A stretch of 64,000 bases of DNA from Streptosporangium violaceochromogenes (GTDB lineage: Bacteria > Actinomycetota > Actinomycetes > Streptosporangiales > Streptosporangiaceae): contig NZ_BNBB01000021.1 in assembly GCF_014654615.1 (NCBI RefSeq), positions 1-64,000 on the forward strand, written 5' to 3'. The position numbers and the translations under genes were made by a program. Below the pieces are notes generated by a model. That model was given only the letters and a program-made list of their open reading frames with translations, was not told where the DNA came from and searched no databases. Each line of letters begins with the position of its first letter. Within the stretch, counting starts at the first letter, position 1. This document shows, piece after piece, positions 14,939 to 23,868 of this stretch.

Positions 14939-17900
14939 CAGGCGCCTTCCGCGGAGGGGGCGTCCAGCAGGAGCACCGAGGGGGTCCGCTCGGGGTACGC
15001 CAGACGCAGCAGCCCGTACCCGATTCCGGCGAGGCCGTTCATCAGCCCGGGTGTGCCGGTGTCGCCGGGGGCGCCGCAACGCGGGCCGTGCCGTCGCAGG
15101 TCCCGTAGCAGCCGCCCGCCACGGGCGGCAAGGGCCTCGGCGGCCTCGGGGCGTTCACGCAGGTGGAGGAGGAGCTCAAGGTTGCCCAGCTCGCCGTGGC
15201 AGAGGCTGTGGTTGGCCATCGGCCCGTGCGCCAGCTCGGCCCGCAGCGCCAGGTCGAGGTCCGGATCGTCCGGAGTCGCGACGCGTGACAGGCCGATGCC
15301 CGGAGCGCCGTGGCACCACGCGTGGAGTGACCCACCCGTGTCCACGCCCTCCCGGTAGTCCGGCCAGGTCCGCCGGTCGGGCTGGTACAGCGCGTGCTCG
15401 TAGGCGAACGCGGAGAGCGCCGTCTCCCGGCTGCGCCGGCCGCCGCCGGCCTCGGCATGGCGCAGCAGCGCCCAGCCGATGCCGCCCGCGCCGTGGGAGA
15501 AACCGGCCAGCGGTTGGGTGGCGGCCATGGAGGAGGGCCAGGCGGTGCCCGTGGGCATGGGGGTCGCCGTGGCCAGGAGCCGCTCGGCCGCCGCGTCGGC
15601 CGCGCGCCGGGCGGCGCTGCTCCCGGTCGCCCGGTGGATGGCGAGCATCACGGCCAGGGTGCCTGCGCTGCCACCGATGATGTCGAGGGTCTCGTCCTGC
15701 TCGGCGGCGCCGGCGCACAGGTCCGCGACGGTCTCGACCGGGTCGGCCAGGGCGGGGTCCTCCAGGAGGGCCGCGAGGTGGACCATGCCGTACACGGCGC
15801 CGGCCAGCCCGTTGTGGGCGCCCATGAGGGGGCGATCGGCGGCCGTTTCGACGACGCGGGGCATGGCGGCGACGGCCCTGCGGGCGAGATCGGCGTAGCG
15901 GTCCCGGCCCGTGACGACGGCCAGCCGGGCGAGGAACAGCGCCACGCCGACGTACCCGCCGTAGAGTTCCGCCCGTAGCGGCTGGGGCGCCCAGTACCTG
16001 TCGTTCAGCATCTCCAGCCCCAGCCAGTTGGCCCGGCCGGCGTCGAGATAGGCCCGCTCACCGATGAGGTCGGCGATCTCCTCCGCGGCCGCGACCAGTT
16101 CCCCGGGCACGGGGGCGCCCTGAGGCTCCGATTCGGGGGCGGCGCCCCCGACGAAGGCCGTCAGGCCGGTCATGTCGCGGCTGATCATCGACGCGCGGAT
16201 GATCCACTCCTGACGCTCGCGGTCGGGCCCTCCCATGGCCCGGACCTTGCGCAGGGCGCGCTCCAGGCTCGGTTCGGAGAGGACGCCCTCGATGGGCGCT
16301 CCCCTGGAGCTCCACAGCGTGGTGCTGCCGGGACGGGTCATGAAGATCGGGACGTCGTTGTCCCACAGGTCCTCGATCTCGTGGGGGATCAGTCGTTCCT
16401 TGACGTCGTCGCCACGGGAGATCGCCCACAGGTAGTCGAGGAGCCGGTCCCTGTCGAGACCGTGCCGCAGGACGTCGGGGTGGGTCGCCTCGTTCAGGAG
16501 GGAGGCGTAGGTCTGGGTCGCCCGCAGCACGACGCGTACCTCGTCCTCGGCGAACGTCCGCATCAGGGCGGCGACCTCCTCCCCGTGGGCGGCGATCGCG
16601 TCGTAGGCGCGGGCGAAGCCGGACAGCATGGCGGGAAGGTGGTCGGCCGGCTCGGGGATCACGCCGCCGTCCACCAGATGGGGGCGGTTCTGCCTTCCGG
16701 CGAACAGGGGATGGTCGCGCACCAGCCGCATCACGTCGGTGCCCGCGTCGGCCCAGGTGGGGGCCTTTATCGGGATAAGGGCGTCCTTGTCACCGCCGAG
16801 ACCCGACATGTCGATCACGCCGTTCTCCCCCACCATGAGGAGCGGGAGCAGCGCGCTGCGGCTCACCGACGCCTCGGCCGCCGTCAGGGCCGGGTCGTCG
16901 CGCAGTTCCGCGTGGGACTGCGGGACGGCGGGGTGGAGGAGCGCCTCCAGATCGACCAGCACCGGCTGGTCCGCGCACGCGATCAGGTTCTCGCAGTGGA
17001 AGTCGGCGCCGTCCAGGGCGTAGAGAACCGCCAGCAGCGCGCCGAGACGGTGGTAGTAGCCGTCCACGGCCTCCGCGTCCGGACAGGGCAGGTGACGCGC
17101 GAACTCCACCCAGCCGTAGCCGTCGCGGTCCAGCACCTTCAGCCGTACCAGGTCCAGGCCGGCGACCTGCCCGTTGAGCCAGGTCAGGACGTCGTTGAAG
17201 TGCCGGTGAACCCCCAGGGGGCGCGGCTTGTACACCACCTTCGCACCGTCCGCGAAGGTCAGGACGGCGACCGACCGGCCTCCCTGGTGGCTGTCGCCCC
17301 CGAGACTCACCCCCGTCAGAGCCCCGGGGTCGGCGCCCGCGAGCAGTTCCGCCACGATCGCGTCGCGATCATCGGCGAGCCTCCGCAGCATCTCCACCTG
17401 GCCGTCGGCGAACCGCTCCGCCTCCTGGGCGAGCAGCCGTGCGAGCACCGGATACTCCTGGCAGAGCGTGGCCAGCGCCTCCGGACGCCGGAAGCGGCGC
17501 ACGAAGTCGGCGAACCGCTCCTGGGGTGTGTCTCCCTCCAGTCGCCCACTGACGCGGAGGACGTTGAGTTCGAGAACCAGCGTTCTGGAGGCGAGGTCCA
17601 CGAGGTTGCGGTGCAGCCGTTCGGTCCAGCCGGTCAGCAGCGTGCCGGTCTCGCCGGCCGGGCGGAGCGAGGCGAGCTGAGCGCCGACCCTGGACAGCGC
17701 GGTCCGGCCGAACGGCGCCACCACCGCCGCCATGCCGTCTCCGCCCACGTCCGCCTCCGGCGCGAGCAGCGCCCCGGCCACCTGGTCGGCCCACGCCGGC
17801 CGGGCCGACCGGGCGGCCAGGGCCTCCGGCTCCTCCTCCAGCAGATCCCGCAGCCGCGCCGGGGTGAGCCCCGCCGAGGCCAGCCGCCTGTCGAACTGAC

Positions 17901-18075
17901 CGCTCTCCCGCAGTCCGTGTCTTTCCCCCCACTGCTCAAGTCGCCAGCGGGTGACGGCGCTGTCCTGTTCGGCCGGACCGGCGGGTGCCGTCCCGCGTTC
18001 GGACAGGCTCAAGCCGCCCGTCCACCACGTCTCCGCCAGTTCGATCTGTGCGTTCTGTGCGCCAGCCGGTGTCAC
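14938..18075 (-). CDS. lanM: LanM: class II lanthipeptide synthetase
   Basis: A 1045-aa bifunctional enzyme that phosphorylates and eliminates Ser/Thr, then cyclises onto Cys. The N-terminal two-thirds is the DUF4135 dehydratase (for example 'GGDSHQGGRSVAVLTFADG' and 'KVVYKPRPLGVH', the Lys used for phosphate activation). The C-terminal LanC-like cyclase keeps the zinc ligands Cys921 (AWCHGAPGIG) and Cys959-His960 (SLCHGELGN). The GTG start (MTPAGAQNAQIELAETWW) follows GAAGGGGG. Just upstream is the 139-bp repeat also found before the next gene. One LanM for four precursors implies a relaxed core specificity. Confidence 0.95.
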   Translation of the reverse strand: MTPAGAQNAQIELAETWWTGGLSLSERGTAPAGPAEQDSAVTRWRLEQWGERHGLRESGQFDRRLASAGLTPARLRDLLEEEPEALAARSARPAWADQVAGALLAPEADVGGDGMAAVVAPFGRTALSRVGAQLASLRPAGETGTLLTGWTERLHRNLVDLASRTLVLELNVLRVSGRLEGDTPQERFADFVRRFRRPEALATLCQEYPVLARLLAQEAERFADGQVEMLRRLADDRDAIVAELLAGADPGALTGVSLGGDSHQGGRSVAVLTFADGAKVVYKPRPLGVHRHFNDVLTWLNGQVAGLDLVRLKVLDRDGYGWVEFARHLPCPDAEAVDGYYHRLGALLAVLYALDGADFHCENLIACADQPVLVDLEALLHPAVPQSHAELRDDPALTAAEASVSRSALLPLLMVGENGVIDMSGLGGDKDALIPIKAPTWADAGTDVMRLVRDHPLFAGRQNRPHLVDGGVIPEPADHLPAMLSGFARAYDAIAAHGEEVAALMRTFAEDEVRVVLRATQTYASLLNEATHPDVLRHGLDRDRLLDYLWAISRGDDVKERLIPHEIEDLWDNDVPIFMTRPGSTTLWSSRGAPIEGVLSEPSLERALRKVRAMGGPDRERQEWIIRASMISRDMTGLTAFVGGAAPESEPQGAPVPGELVAAAEEIADLIGERAYLDAGRANWLGLEMLNDRYWAPQPLRAELYGGYVGVALFLARLAVVTGRDRYADLARRAVAAMPRVVETAADRPLMGAHNGLAGAVYGMVHLAALLEDPALADPVETVADLCAGAAEQDETLDIIGGSAGTLAVMLAIHRATGSSAARRAADAAAERLLATATPMPTGTAWPSSMAATQPLAGFSHGAGGIGWALLRHAEAGGGRRSRETALSAFAYEHALYQPDRRTWPDYREGVDTGGSLHAWCHGAPGIGLSRVATPDDPDLDLALRAELAHGPMANHSLCHGELGNLELLLHLRERPEAAEALAARGGRLLRDLRRHGPRCGAPGDTGTPGLMNGLAGIGYGLLRLAYPERTPSVLLLDAPSAEGA

Positions 18076-18083
18076 GTCGCCCC

Positions 18084-18222
18084 CTTCGTTACGCGTCGGT
18101 GGGAGAACCATCCCGATCAGGCGTCCCGGGCGCCCAGGGAGCGGGGCCACGCGCACGGTCCCGGCCCGGCCCGGCATGATCAGGGTCGGGCGTCCCGGGT
18201 GGGCCGGGACATCCGGCCCGCG
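18084..18222 (-). repeat. 139-bp direct repeat, copy B (before lanM)
   Basis: Matches 18851-18989 base for base without gaps at about 88% identity (roughly 17 differences counted by eye), including a fully identical run of about 45 bases. It covers the 5' region of lanM and the last 14 codons of the membrane-protein gene. The ribosome-binding end (CGTAACGAAGG) is shared by both copies. Confidence 0.85.
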
Positions 18223-18842
18223 GTCATCGCCCCGGGACGCAGGGCGAGGCGGACGCCCAGGTGTGCGTGCGTGCCGAGCAACCACGCCGCGCTGACGTAC
18301 ACCGAGACGGCGGAACCGCCGAAGATCTGGGCCACGACGGTCACCGGGAACCACATGCCCGCGAGCAGGGGCAGCAGGCGGGCCGCGCCGCGGTAGCGGC
18401 CCTCGATCGCGACGGTGACGCCCAGAGCCAGCATGCCGAGCTGGCTGAGCGGCCAGCAGCCGTCCAGGATCATCAACCACAGCGGGAAGTCGTCGTGGGC
18501 GGCGTAGCCGAAGGACAGCGCGTTGAGCAGGAACGCGCCGGGCAGCAGCACCAGCAGACCGGCCGGGACGATCCGCGTCCACCCCTCTCCGGCGCCCCGG
18601 GTGGCCCCCGCCGTCCAGACGAAGGCGAACAGGCCCACGACGAACAGCATGCCGGTCACGGTGTCGAGGGTCTGGATGCCCTCCTGGATCCTGTCCCCGA
18701 CGATGACGGTGCCGGCCGCCCAGGCTGCGGCCCCGGCGGCCAGGAGGAGTCCGGCGACGCGGATCCGCGTCAGGTCGTCGGCGGGCCGGGCCGCGACGGG
18801 CTCGTGGGGGTTGACGTTGCTGGGCACAATGCGACTGGACAT
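18180..18842 (-). CDS. multi-helix membrane protein in lanthipeptide cluster
   Basis: A 220-aa integral membrane protein with about six helices (from 'VAGLLLAAGAAAWAAGTVIV' near residue 30 to the C-terminus). I do not recognise a named family. The ATG (MSSRIVPSNVNPHEP) follows CGAAGGAG; the longer frame upstream lies in repeat DNA and looks non-coding. Its position directly before lanM, with the same duplicated leader, suggests co-regulation. A producer-immunity or sensing role is possible but is inference only. The last residues (GRMSRPTRDARP) are encoded by the repeat. Confidence 0.75.
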   Translation of the reverse strand: MSSRIVPSNVNPHEPVAARPADDLTRIRVAGLLLAAGAAAWAAGTVIVGDRIQEGIQTLDTVTGMLFVVGLFAFVWTAGATRGAGEGWTRIVPAGLLVLLPGAFLLNALSFGYAAHDDFPLWLMILDGCWPLSQLGMLALGVTVAIEGRYRGAARLLPLLAGMWFPVTVVAQIFGGSAVSVYVSAAWLLGTHAHLGVRLALRPGAMTAGRMSRPTRDARP

Positions 18843-18850
18843 CGGTGCTC

Positions 18851-18989
18851 CTTCGTTGCGGGTCGGTGGGAGCACCGTCTCCCTCACGTGCCCCGGGCGC
18901 CCAGGGAGCGGGGCCACGCGCACGGTCCCGGCCCGGCCCGGCGTGACCGGGACCGGGCGTCCCGCGTGAGCCGGGACATCCGGCCCGCG
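18851..18989 (-). repeat. 139-bp direct repeat, copy A (before membrane gene)
   Basis: Copy A of the gap-free repeat, lying just upstream of the membrane-protein start. On the transcribed strand it can fold GGTCCCGG...CCGGGACC. Shorter pieces of its end (GACATCCGGCCCG) recur at 19036-19061, so the duplication process seems to have acted more than once. The remaining 18990-19142 holds only these short repeats. Confidence 0.85.
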
Positions 18990-19142
18990 CGCACCGGGCG
19001 CGGGGCCTGACCGCCCTGGCCGGACCGGAGACCCTGACATCCGGCCCGCGACATCCGGCCCGTGCGCACCGGGTGCGGGCGGCCGCGGCGCCGTACGCGC
19101 CGGTCCACCGGCCGGGTCGCCCCGGATGTCACCGCCCGGATG

Positions 19143-19796
19143 TCACCGCCCGAGGCCGGCCTCGCGGGCCTGGATGATGGCCTGGGCACGGTCGGCGACC
19201 TGCAGCTTGGCGAAGACGTTGGAGACGTTGTTGCGCACGGTCTTCGGCGACAGCGACAGGCGCTCGGCGATCTGCCGGTTGGACAGGCCCGAGGCGATGA
19301 GATCGAGGATCTCCCGCTCCCTGCCGGTCAGCTGGGGAAAGGGCTCCTCGCGGCGCGGGCCGCCGGCGGCGAGCCGGGCGAAGTAGCGCGTCACGCGCTC
19401 GGCCAGCGCGGGACCGAAGATCATCTCACCGCCGGCCACCGCCGTGATCGCGCGCAGGATCTCGGTCTGGTCGGCCCCTTTGAGCAGGTAGCCCCGGGCT
19501 CCGGCGAGCATGGCGGCGAAGACGCTCTCGTCGTCCTCGTGCATCGTGAGCACCAGCACGCGGGTGCCGGGGCAGCCGGCGACGATCCGCTCGGTGGCCC
19601 GCACGCCGTCCAGCCGGGGCATCCGCAGGTCCATCACCACCACCTGGGGCCGCAGCCGGACCGCCTCGGCGACCGCCTCCTCGCCGTCCGCGGCGGTGCC
19701 CACCACCTCGGCCTCGCCGGTGGAGTCGAGCATCATCCGCAGGCCGTCGCGGTAGACGGGGTGATCGTCGGCGAGCAGCACGCGGGGCGGCGTCAC
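19143..19796 (-). CDS. LuxR/NarL-family response regulator
   Basis: A 217-aa response regulator. The receiver domain has the acidic pair at 'LLADDHP' and phosphorylatable Asp56 (VVVMDLRMPRLDG). The C-terminal LuxR helix-turn-helix is 'LTGREREILDLIASGLSNRQ' followed by the recognition helix 'SPKTVRNNVSNVF'. The GTG start overlaps the stop of the sensor kinase gene (GTGA), fixing the pair as one unit. It is the nearest regulator to the lanthipeptide cluster, but control of that cluster is only a guess. Confidence 0.9.
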   Translation of the reverse strand: MTPPRVLLADDHPVYRDGLRMMLDSTGEAEVVGTAADGEEAVAEAVRLRPQVVVMDLRMPRLDGVRATERIVAGCPGTRVLVLTMHEDDESVFAAMLAGARGYLLKGADQTEILRAITAVAGGEMIFGPALAERVTRYFARLAAGGPRREEPFPQLTGREREILDLIASGLSNRQIAERLSLSPKTVRNNVSNVFAKLQVADRAQAIIQAREAGLGR

Positions 19797-21913
19797 GGAG
19801 CCGTCACCACCCGCGCGGGCAGGACGGCGCGCACCCGGGTGCCGCCGCCGCGGCGGGCCGCGACGGTGCACCACCCGCCCAGCTCCTCCGCGCGCTCGCG
19901 CATGCCGACCAACCCCACCCCCACGACGGCGCCGGGGCGGACCCCACGTCCGTCGTCGGTCACCTCGACCTCCAGCTCGCTTCCGGCCACGGCGACGCGC
20001 ACGTGGCAGTTGGCCGCGCCCGCGTGCCGGGCGACGTTGGTCAGAGCCTCGCAGACGATCCGGTACGCCGCCACCTCGGTCGCGGCCGGCAGCAGCTCCA
20101 GGTCGCCCTCGGCGTCCACCCGCACGGCCAGGCTGTCGTCACGGAACCGGGTGGCCTCGTACCTCAGCGCGCCGGCCAGCCCGAACCGGTCCAGCGCCGG
20201 GGGCCGCAGGCCGTGCACGAGCCGCCGCACGTCGCCGAGCATGGTGCCGAGATCGGCCTTGACCTGCCCCAGCGCCTCGCGGGCGGCGCCGGTGTCGCGG
20301 GGGATCAGATTGTGCGCCGCCTGCACCTTCAGCGCGGCGGCCGCCAGGGTGGGGCCCAGTCCGTCGTGCAGGTCGCGGCGCAGCCTGCTGCGCTCCTCGG
20401 CCACGCCGGTCACCAGGCGCTCACGGCTGTGCTGCAGTTCCTCGGTCAGCGCGGTGGCCCGTACGGCGGCGGCGGCCTGGCGCACCACGTCGGCGAGGAG
20501 CCGCTGGTCGGCCTCCGCCGGCCCCTTTCCCGGCCTCGCCACCAGGGCGAGCCGGCCGATCGGCGCCTCCCGGTAGGCGAAGGGCAGCACGACGACGTCC
20601 TCACGGGGCGCGCCGTGCTCCACCACGGCGGTCCGGCCGTCGGCGCGGTCCAGCTCGACCCGCACGTACGGCGAGCGGAACGCCGCCGACACCGCCCGGG
20701 CCACCTCCAGCAGGAGTTCCTCCGGTCGCGCGGACTCCTCCAGCCTCCGGGCGAGGGCCGAGACCACCTCGTACGGCTCGGCCCGCCCGGTCAGCACCCG
20801 GTCCACCCACCGCCGCCCCCACTTCCGCAGCGGCGCGTAGACCACACCCACCGCGACCGCCGCGAGCACGGCCGCCACCGGCTCACCGATCAGCGCGCCC
20901 AGGCCCGCGAAGAGCGGCACGTCGATCGCGATGACGGCGACCGCGAGCCCGCCGTACAGAAGCGTCCAGCCGAGCACCGGATCGATGTCGTAGAGGCGGT
21001 AGCGGCTCATCGCCACCAGCACCGCCGCGGCGAGCGCCACCAGGGACAGCACGAACGTGACGTCCTGCGGCAGCCCCTTCACCACGGCGGGGGCGGGGAT
21101 CAGGATCGCGTTGAGCAGCCCCGCCAGCAGCATCCAGCGGAGCTGGGCCCGCCGCGCGCCGTTTGAGCCCCGAAAACGCCACGCGAAGGCCGCCACCGGC
21201 ACCAGGAGGCTCACCACCAGCAGAGCCGGCGCCCCCGCGAGCGCAAGGCGCCAGAACACGTCGGGGATGGCGAGCGCCGGCGGGTCGATTCCGGGCCAGT
21301 GGCCTCCTCGGGGCGCCTCGATGCGCCAGGGGAAGAGCAGGAAGATCAGGACCGCCAGACCCGTGGCCACCAGGGAGAGCGAGGCGGGCCACCGCCAGCG
21401 CGGCGAGGGCAGCCGCCCGTCGGGGAAGAACAGCAGGACGAGCAGCGGCACCAGGTTCAGCAGGGGGCCCAGCCGCGCCCCGGCGTAGACGGCGGCGGCC
21501 GTCAGCGGCAGGCCGCCGCCGTGGCGGGTCAGCGACAGCACGGCGTACGCGGCGGCCAGGCCGTTGCCGCACGCCACGGACCCGCCGCCGATCAGCAGCC
21601 AGGTCATCAGGTGGCGCGGCAGCCGCACCGCCAGCACTCCCCCGGCGAGCACCAGGGCCACCCCGGGAACCGTGGAGGACCACACCGTCCAGGCCAGGGG
21701 CTCGGGCTTGGTCACCGTTCCGGTCGCGACGTCGATCCAGGTGGCGGTCACGGCGGCCATGACGCTCACGACGGCGATCGCCGCCGCCGTCACCGCCAGG
21801 CACCGGTCGGCGCCGGTGGCGGGCGCGGAACCGCGGCCGTCCGTGGAGGCGGCGCCCGCTCGGGGAGCCTCCTCGGTGACCGGAACACCGTCGGCGGCGG
21901 GGGGGTCGGACAC
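19793..21913 (-). CDS. sensor histidine kinase (HisKA_3 type)
   Basis: A 706-aa membrane sensor kinase paired with the downstream LuxR-type regulator. The N-terminal half has about eight to nine hydrophobic helices (residues about 38-355), then a GAF-like segment. The dimerisation/phosphoacceptor site is 'LRRDLHDGLGPTLA' with His516, and the ATPase has 'EALTNVARHAGA' and 'DDGRGVRPGAVVGVGLVGM'. The multi-helix input suggests sensing of a membrane or envelope signal. ATG start in a GC-rich context with no strong Shine-Dalgarno. Confidence 0.9.
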   Translation of the reverse strand: MSDPPAADGVPVTEEAPRAGAASTDGRGSAPATGADRCLAVTAAAIAVVSVMAAVTATWIDVATGTVTKPEPLAWTVWSSTVPGVALVLAGGVLAVRLPRHLMTWLLIGGGSVACGNGLAAAYAVLSLTRHGGGLPLTAAAVYAGARLGPLLNLVPLLVLLFFPDGRLPSPRWRWPASLSLVATGLAVLIFLLFPWRIEAPRGGHWPGIDPPALAIPDVFWRLALAGAPALLVVSLLVPVAAFAWRFRGSNGARRAQLRWMLLAGLLNAILIPAPAVVKGLPQDVTFVLSLVALAAAVLVAMSRYRLYDIDPVLGWTLLYGGLAVAVIAIDVPLFAGLGALIGEPVAAVLAAVAVGVVYAPLRKWGRRWVDRVLTGRAEPYEVVSALARRLEESARPEELLLEVARAVSAAFRSPYVRVELDRADGRTAVVEHGAPREDVVVLPFAYREAPIGRLALVARPGKGPAEADQRLLADVVRQAAAAVRATALTEELQHSRERLVTGVAEERSRLRRDLHDGLGPTLAAAALKVQAAHNLIPRDTGAAREALGQVKADLGTMLGDVRRLVHGLRPPALDRFGLAGALRYEATRFRDDSLAVRVDAEGDLELLPAATEVAAYRIVCEALTNVARHAGAANCHVRVAVAGSELEVEVTDDGRGVRPGAVVGVGLVGMRERAEELGGWCTVAARRGGGTRVRAVLPARVVTAP

Positions 21914-22200
21914 ATCGCTCAGCGTGCCATACGGTGCGCCCTGCGCACACGGGAGCGGCGTCCCGTGCGCGCGGGACGGTTGTCCCGTCCGCGCGGGGCC
22001 CTGGGGCGGGCGGCGGGCGGTCGGGCATGGCCTCGCCGGGGTGCCGGAAGCGCGTCCCGCAGGGAGGGCGACCGGCGCGCGGGAGTCCGGACGGAAGACG
22101 CCGGGGAAGCACGTCCCGCAAGGGGACCGTGACCGGCGGACGACGGGGTCACCCCGGGGAGTGTCGTGGGGAGACGGCGGGAAGACGACGGGAAAAGGTG
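21914..22200. other. intergenic stretch with imperfect direct repeats
   Basis: No convincing gene. Two imperfect copies of a sequence with AAGC(G/A)CGTCCCGCA...GACCGGCG lie about 60 bases apart (22048-22077 and 22108-22139). An inverted repeat built on GGGACGG/CCGTCC lies near 21970-21993. The stretch contains the start region of the sensor kinase and ends at the tRNA terminator. Confidence 0.45.
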
Positions 22201-22240
22201 TAGGGCCTGGTTCCTCCGTTTCCGGAGGAACCAGGCCCTA
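22201..22240 (-). terminator. terminator of the first tRNA-Met gene
   Basis: A perfect 18-bp stem (TAGGGCCTGGTTCCTCCG with its complement, 4-base loop) immediately downstream of the tRNA on the minus strand. It is a strong intrinsic terminator for a tRNA transcript. Confidence 0.8.
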
Positions 22241-22251
22241 CGATTTCTCAG

Positions 22252-22325
22252 TAGCGGGGACAGGATTTGAACCTGCGACCTCTGGGTTATGAGCCCAGCG
22301 AGCTACCGAGCTGCTCCACCCCGCG
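22252..22325 (-). tRNA. tRNA-Met (CAT), initiator type
   Basis: A 74-nt cloverleaf on the minus strand: acceptor CGCGGGG/CCCCGC, anticodon stem-loop CTGGG-CTCATAA-CCCAG with anticodon CAT, and T arm with GGTTCAAATCC. The first base C does not pair with its partner, and three G:C pairs close the anticodon stem; both mark an initiator tRNA. The CCA end is not encoded. Confidence 0.95.
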
Positions 22326-22535
22326 TCGATGTCTCAAGATTACCGGGCCCGCCGGCCAAGGGCAAATCGGCGGCGGCCGAGGGGGGCGGCGATCCGTCCT
22401 TTGGCCGTCACCCCCCTCCGTTTCCACCGTTCTCATCGGGGGTGGTGTTCTTCTCGGGGGGACGGCGCGCCCGCCGGGACATGTCCACGCGCGCCGGCCG
22501 GTCGCCCGGTCGCGCTCCGGTGGCCTGACAGCGCG

Positions 22536-22565
22536 AAACCCCCGAACCTGAAGGTCCGGGGGTTT
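22536..22565 (-). terminator. terminator downstream of the duplicated tRNA 3' half
   Basis: AAACCCCCGAACC / GGTCCGGGGGTTT stem that on the minus-strand RNA pairs fully, with one G-U. It lies about 28 bases beyond the tRNA-derived att sequence, so it was probably the terminator of the tRNA-Met gene that was split by integration. Confidence 0.7.
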
Positions 22566-22592
22566 CCGATGCCCTGAGACATCCACATTGTC

Positions 22593-22634
<42 letters not shown>

Positions 22635-22818
22635 AAGCTGTCCGCCGTCTCACCGCTCCCGAATGAGCTCTCCGGCCGTGAGCCGAGCTGGATCAGAACG
22701 CCGGGAGCGTCTCACCACGTCTCAGCCGTGAGCTTCCGCGACACCCCGCCCTGGTTACCAACCAGCCTCCAGACGGAGGATCGGATGAAACAGGATGCGT
22801 CCCGGATGAGTCAGTACG

Positions 22819-23376
22819 TCAGCGTGCTCTCACGACGCACATCTGGTCCTCGATCGCAGCGCCGTCCGGAAGCTCTTTGAGAGCCTTGTAGTCATTTCCA
22901 GTGGCCGACGCCTTCGGGTCCAACGCCCTGGCCGCGTTCGGGGTCACACTGACCAACAGAACCGTGAATCGATTGCCCCGGCTCTTCTTATCCCCAAAGG
23001 GGCCGACCTGCGGCATTGACCATGTGCTTTCGCCGGCGTTCATCAGCGCCTTGGGGCCAGGCCACAACGAGCTGTCCTTTGTGCCTTGGGTGACCTCGAA
23101 CAGCGTGGCTCCCTTCGCAAGCTTGGCCGTTCCCTTCAGCTCCAAGATCATCTTCTCGTTGGCGACGATTACGCACCCCTGCTCATCCACCCTGTCCGGG
23201 GTTGCACTCGTTATCGCAGCAGAACTTGGGCCTTCCTGATTGAAATCGTTGTTTCGCTTGGATTCCAAGTTTGCCCACACGGCCAAACCCGCGCTGAAAA
23301 GTGAGATCACTATGGCGATTAGTGCGGTAGTCGTCGTAAACCGAGAACTCTCTTGCCGTGTCGCCTCGTTCGTCAT
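22819..23376 (-). CDS. hypothetical membrane-anchored protein on the remnant island
   Basis: A 185-aa protein with one N-terminal membrane helix (ALIAIVISLFSAGLAVWA, about residues 18-35) and a soluble domain with two Cys (QGCVIV, DQMCVV). No family recognised. The ATG follows a G-rich ribosome site. Codon use is less GC-biased than that of neighbours, consistent with acquired DNA. The downstream domain would face outside the cytoplasm if the helix is a signal anchor. Confidence 0.65.
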   Translation of the reverse strand: MTNEATRQESSRFTTTTALIAIVISLFSAGLAVWANLESKRNNDFNQEGPSSAAITSATPDRVDEQGCVIVANEKMILELKGTAKLAKGATLFEVTQGTKDSSLWPGPKALMNAGESTWSMPQVGPFGDKKSRGNRFTVLLVSVTPNAARALDPKASATGNDYKALKELPDGAAIEDQMCVVRAR

Positions 23377-23868
23377 ATGCCCCCCTACCGGCAGAGTTCC
23401 CAGGGCCGAGAGATCTCACATGCTGCCAACAACGGGGAAGCCGATCAATAGAGAAAGACAATTTTCCCGATAGATGCACTTGGCGGCGTCCCGTACGAGA
23501 GAGGTCGAAAAACGGGGATTTACCCAACCGTCTCTACGAACTTTCGCTCGCCCCAGTGTTTCAGCCAATGCGCGAAACACCCATAAGGCGTGCGAAGCGC
23601 CTCTATGCCCCCTGATTTCTTAAACGTCTCGTCCGAATGACGATCTCCACGCCAACAGAGGCCCCGTGTGGCCTTCAGAAAGCCGGACGGCAGTGTCCTG
23701 ACGTTCGTTGCATCATCGCCATGTTGCTCGCGTTAGGGGCGCTCTCAGGCCCTCAAGGCTCTCGGGGACAGTGGGGACAGCTCTCGACAGTGAAGCCCTG
23801 GAAAGCGGACTCTTCGATGTCGAGGGGGATGTTCACCCTCATTAAGACCGTCAAAAACGTCCCCCCGG
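23377..23868. other. gene-free part of the remnant island
   Basis: Lower-GC DNA with several short, unsupported reading frames on both strands. I see no ribosome site, domain or repeat to support a gene. It is probably eroded element DNA. Confidence 0.45.

Noticed and set aside
12800..15358. An 852-codon plus-strand frame opposite lanT
   Set aside because: Antisense shadow of the exporter; composition is Gly/Gln/His/Arg-rich with no domain, and lanT has an intact peptidase and ATPase.
18076..18582. A 169-codon N-terminal extension of LanM in the same frame
   Set aside because: It would run through the neighbouring membrane-protein gene and the 139-bp repeat; the GTG at 18075 has a good ribosome site and a normal LanM N-terminus.
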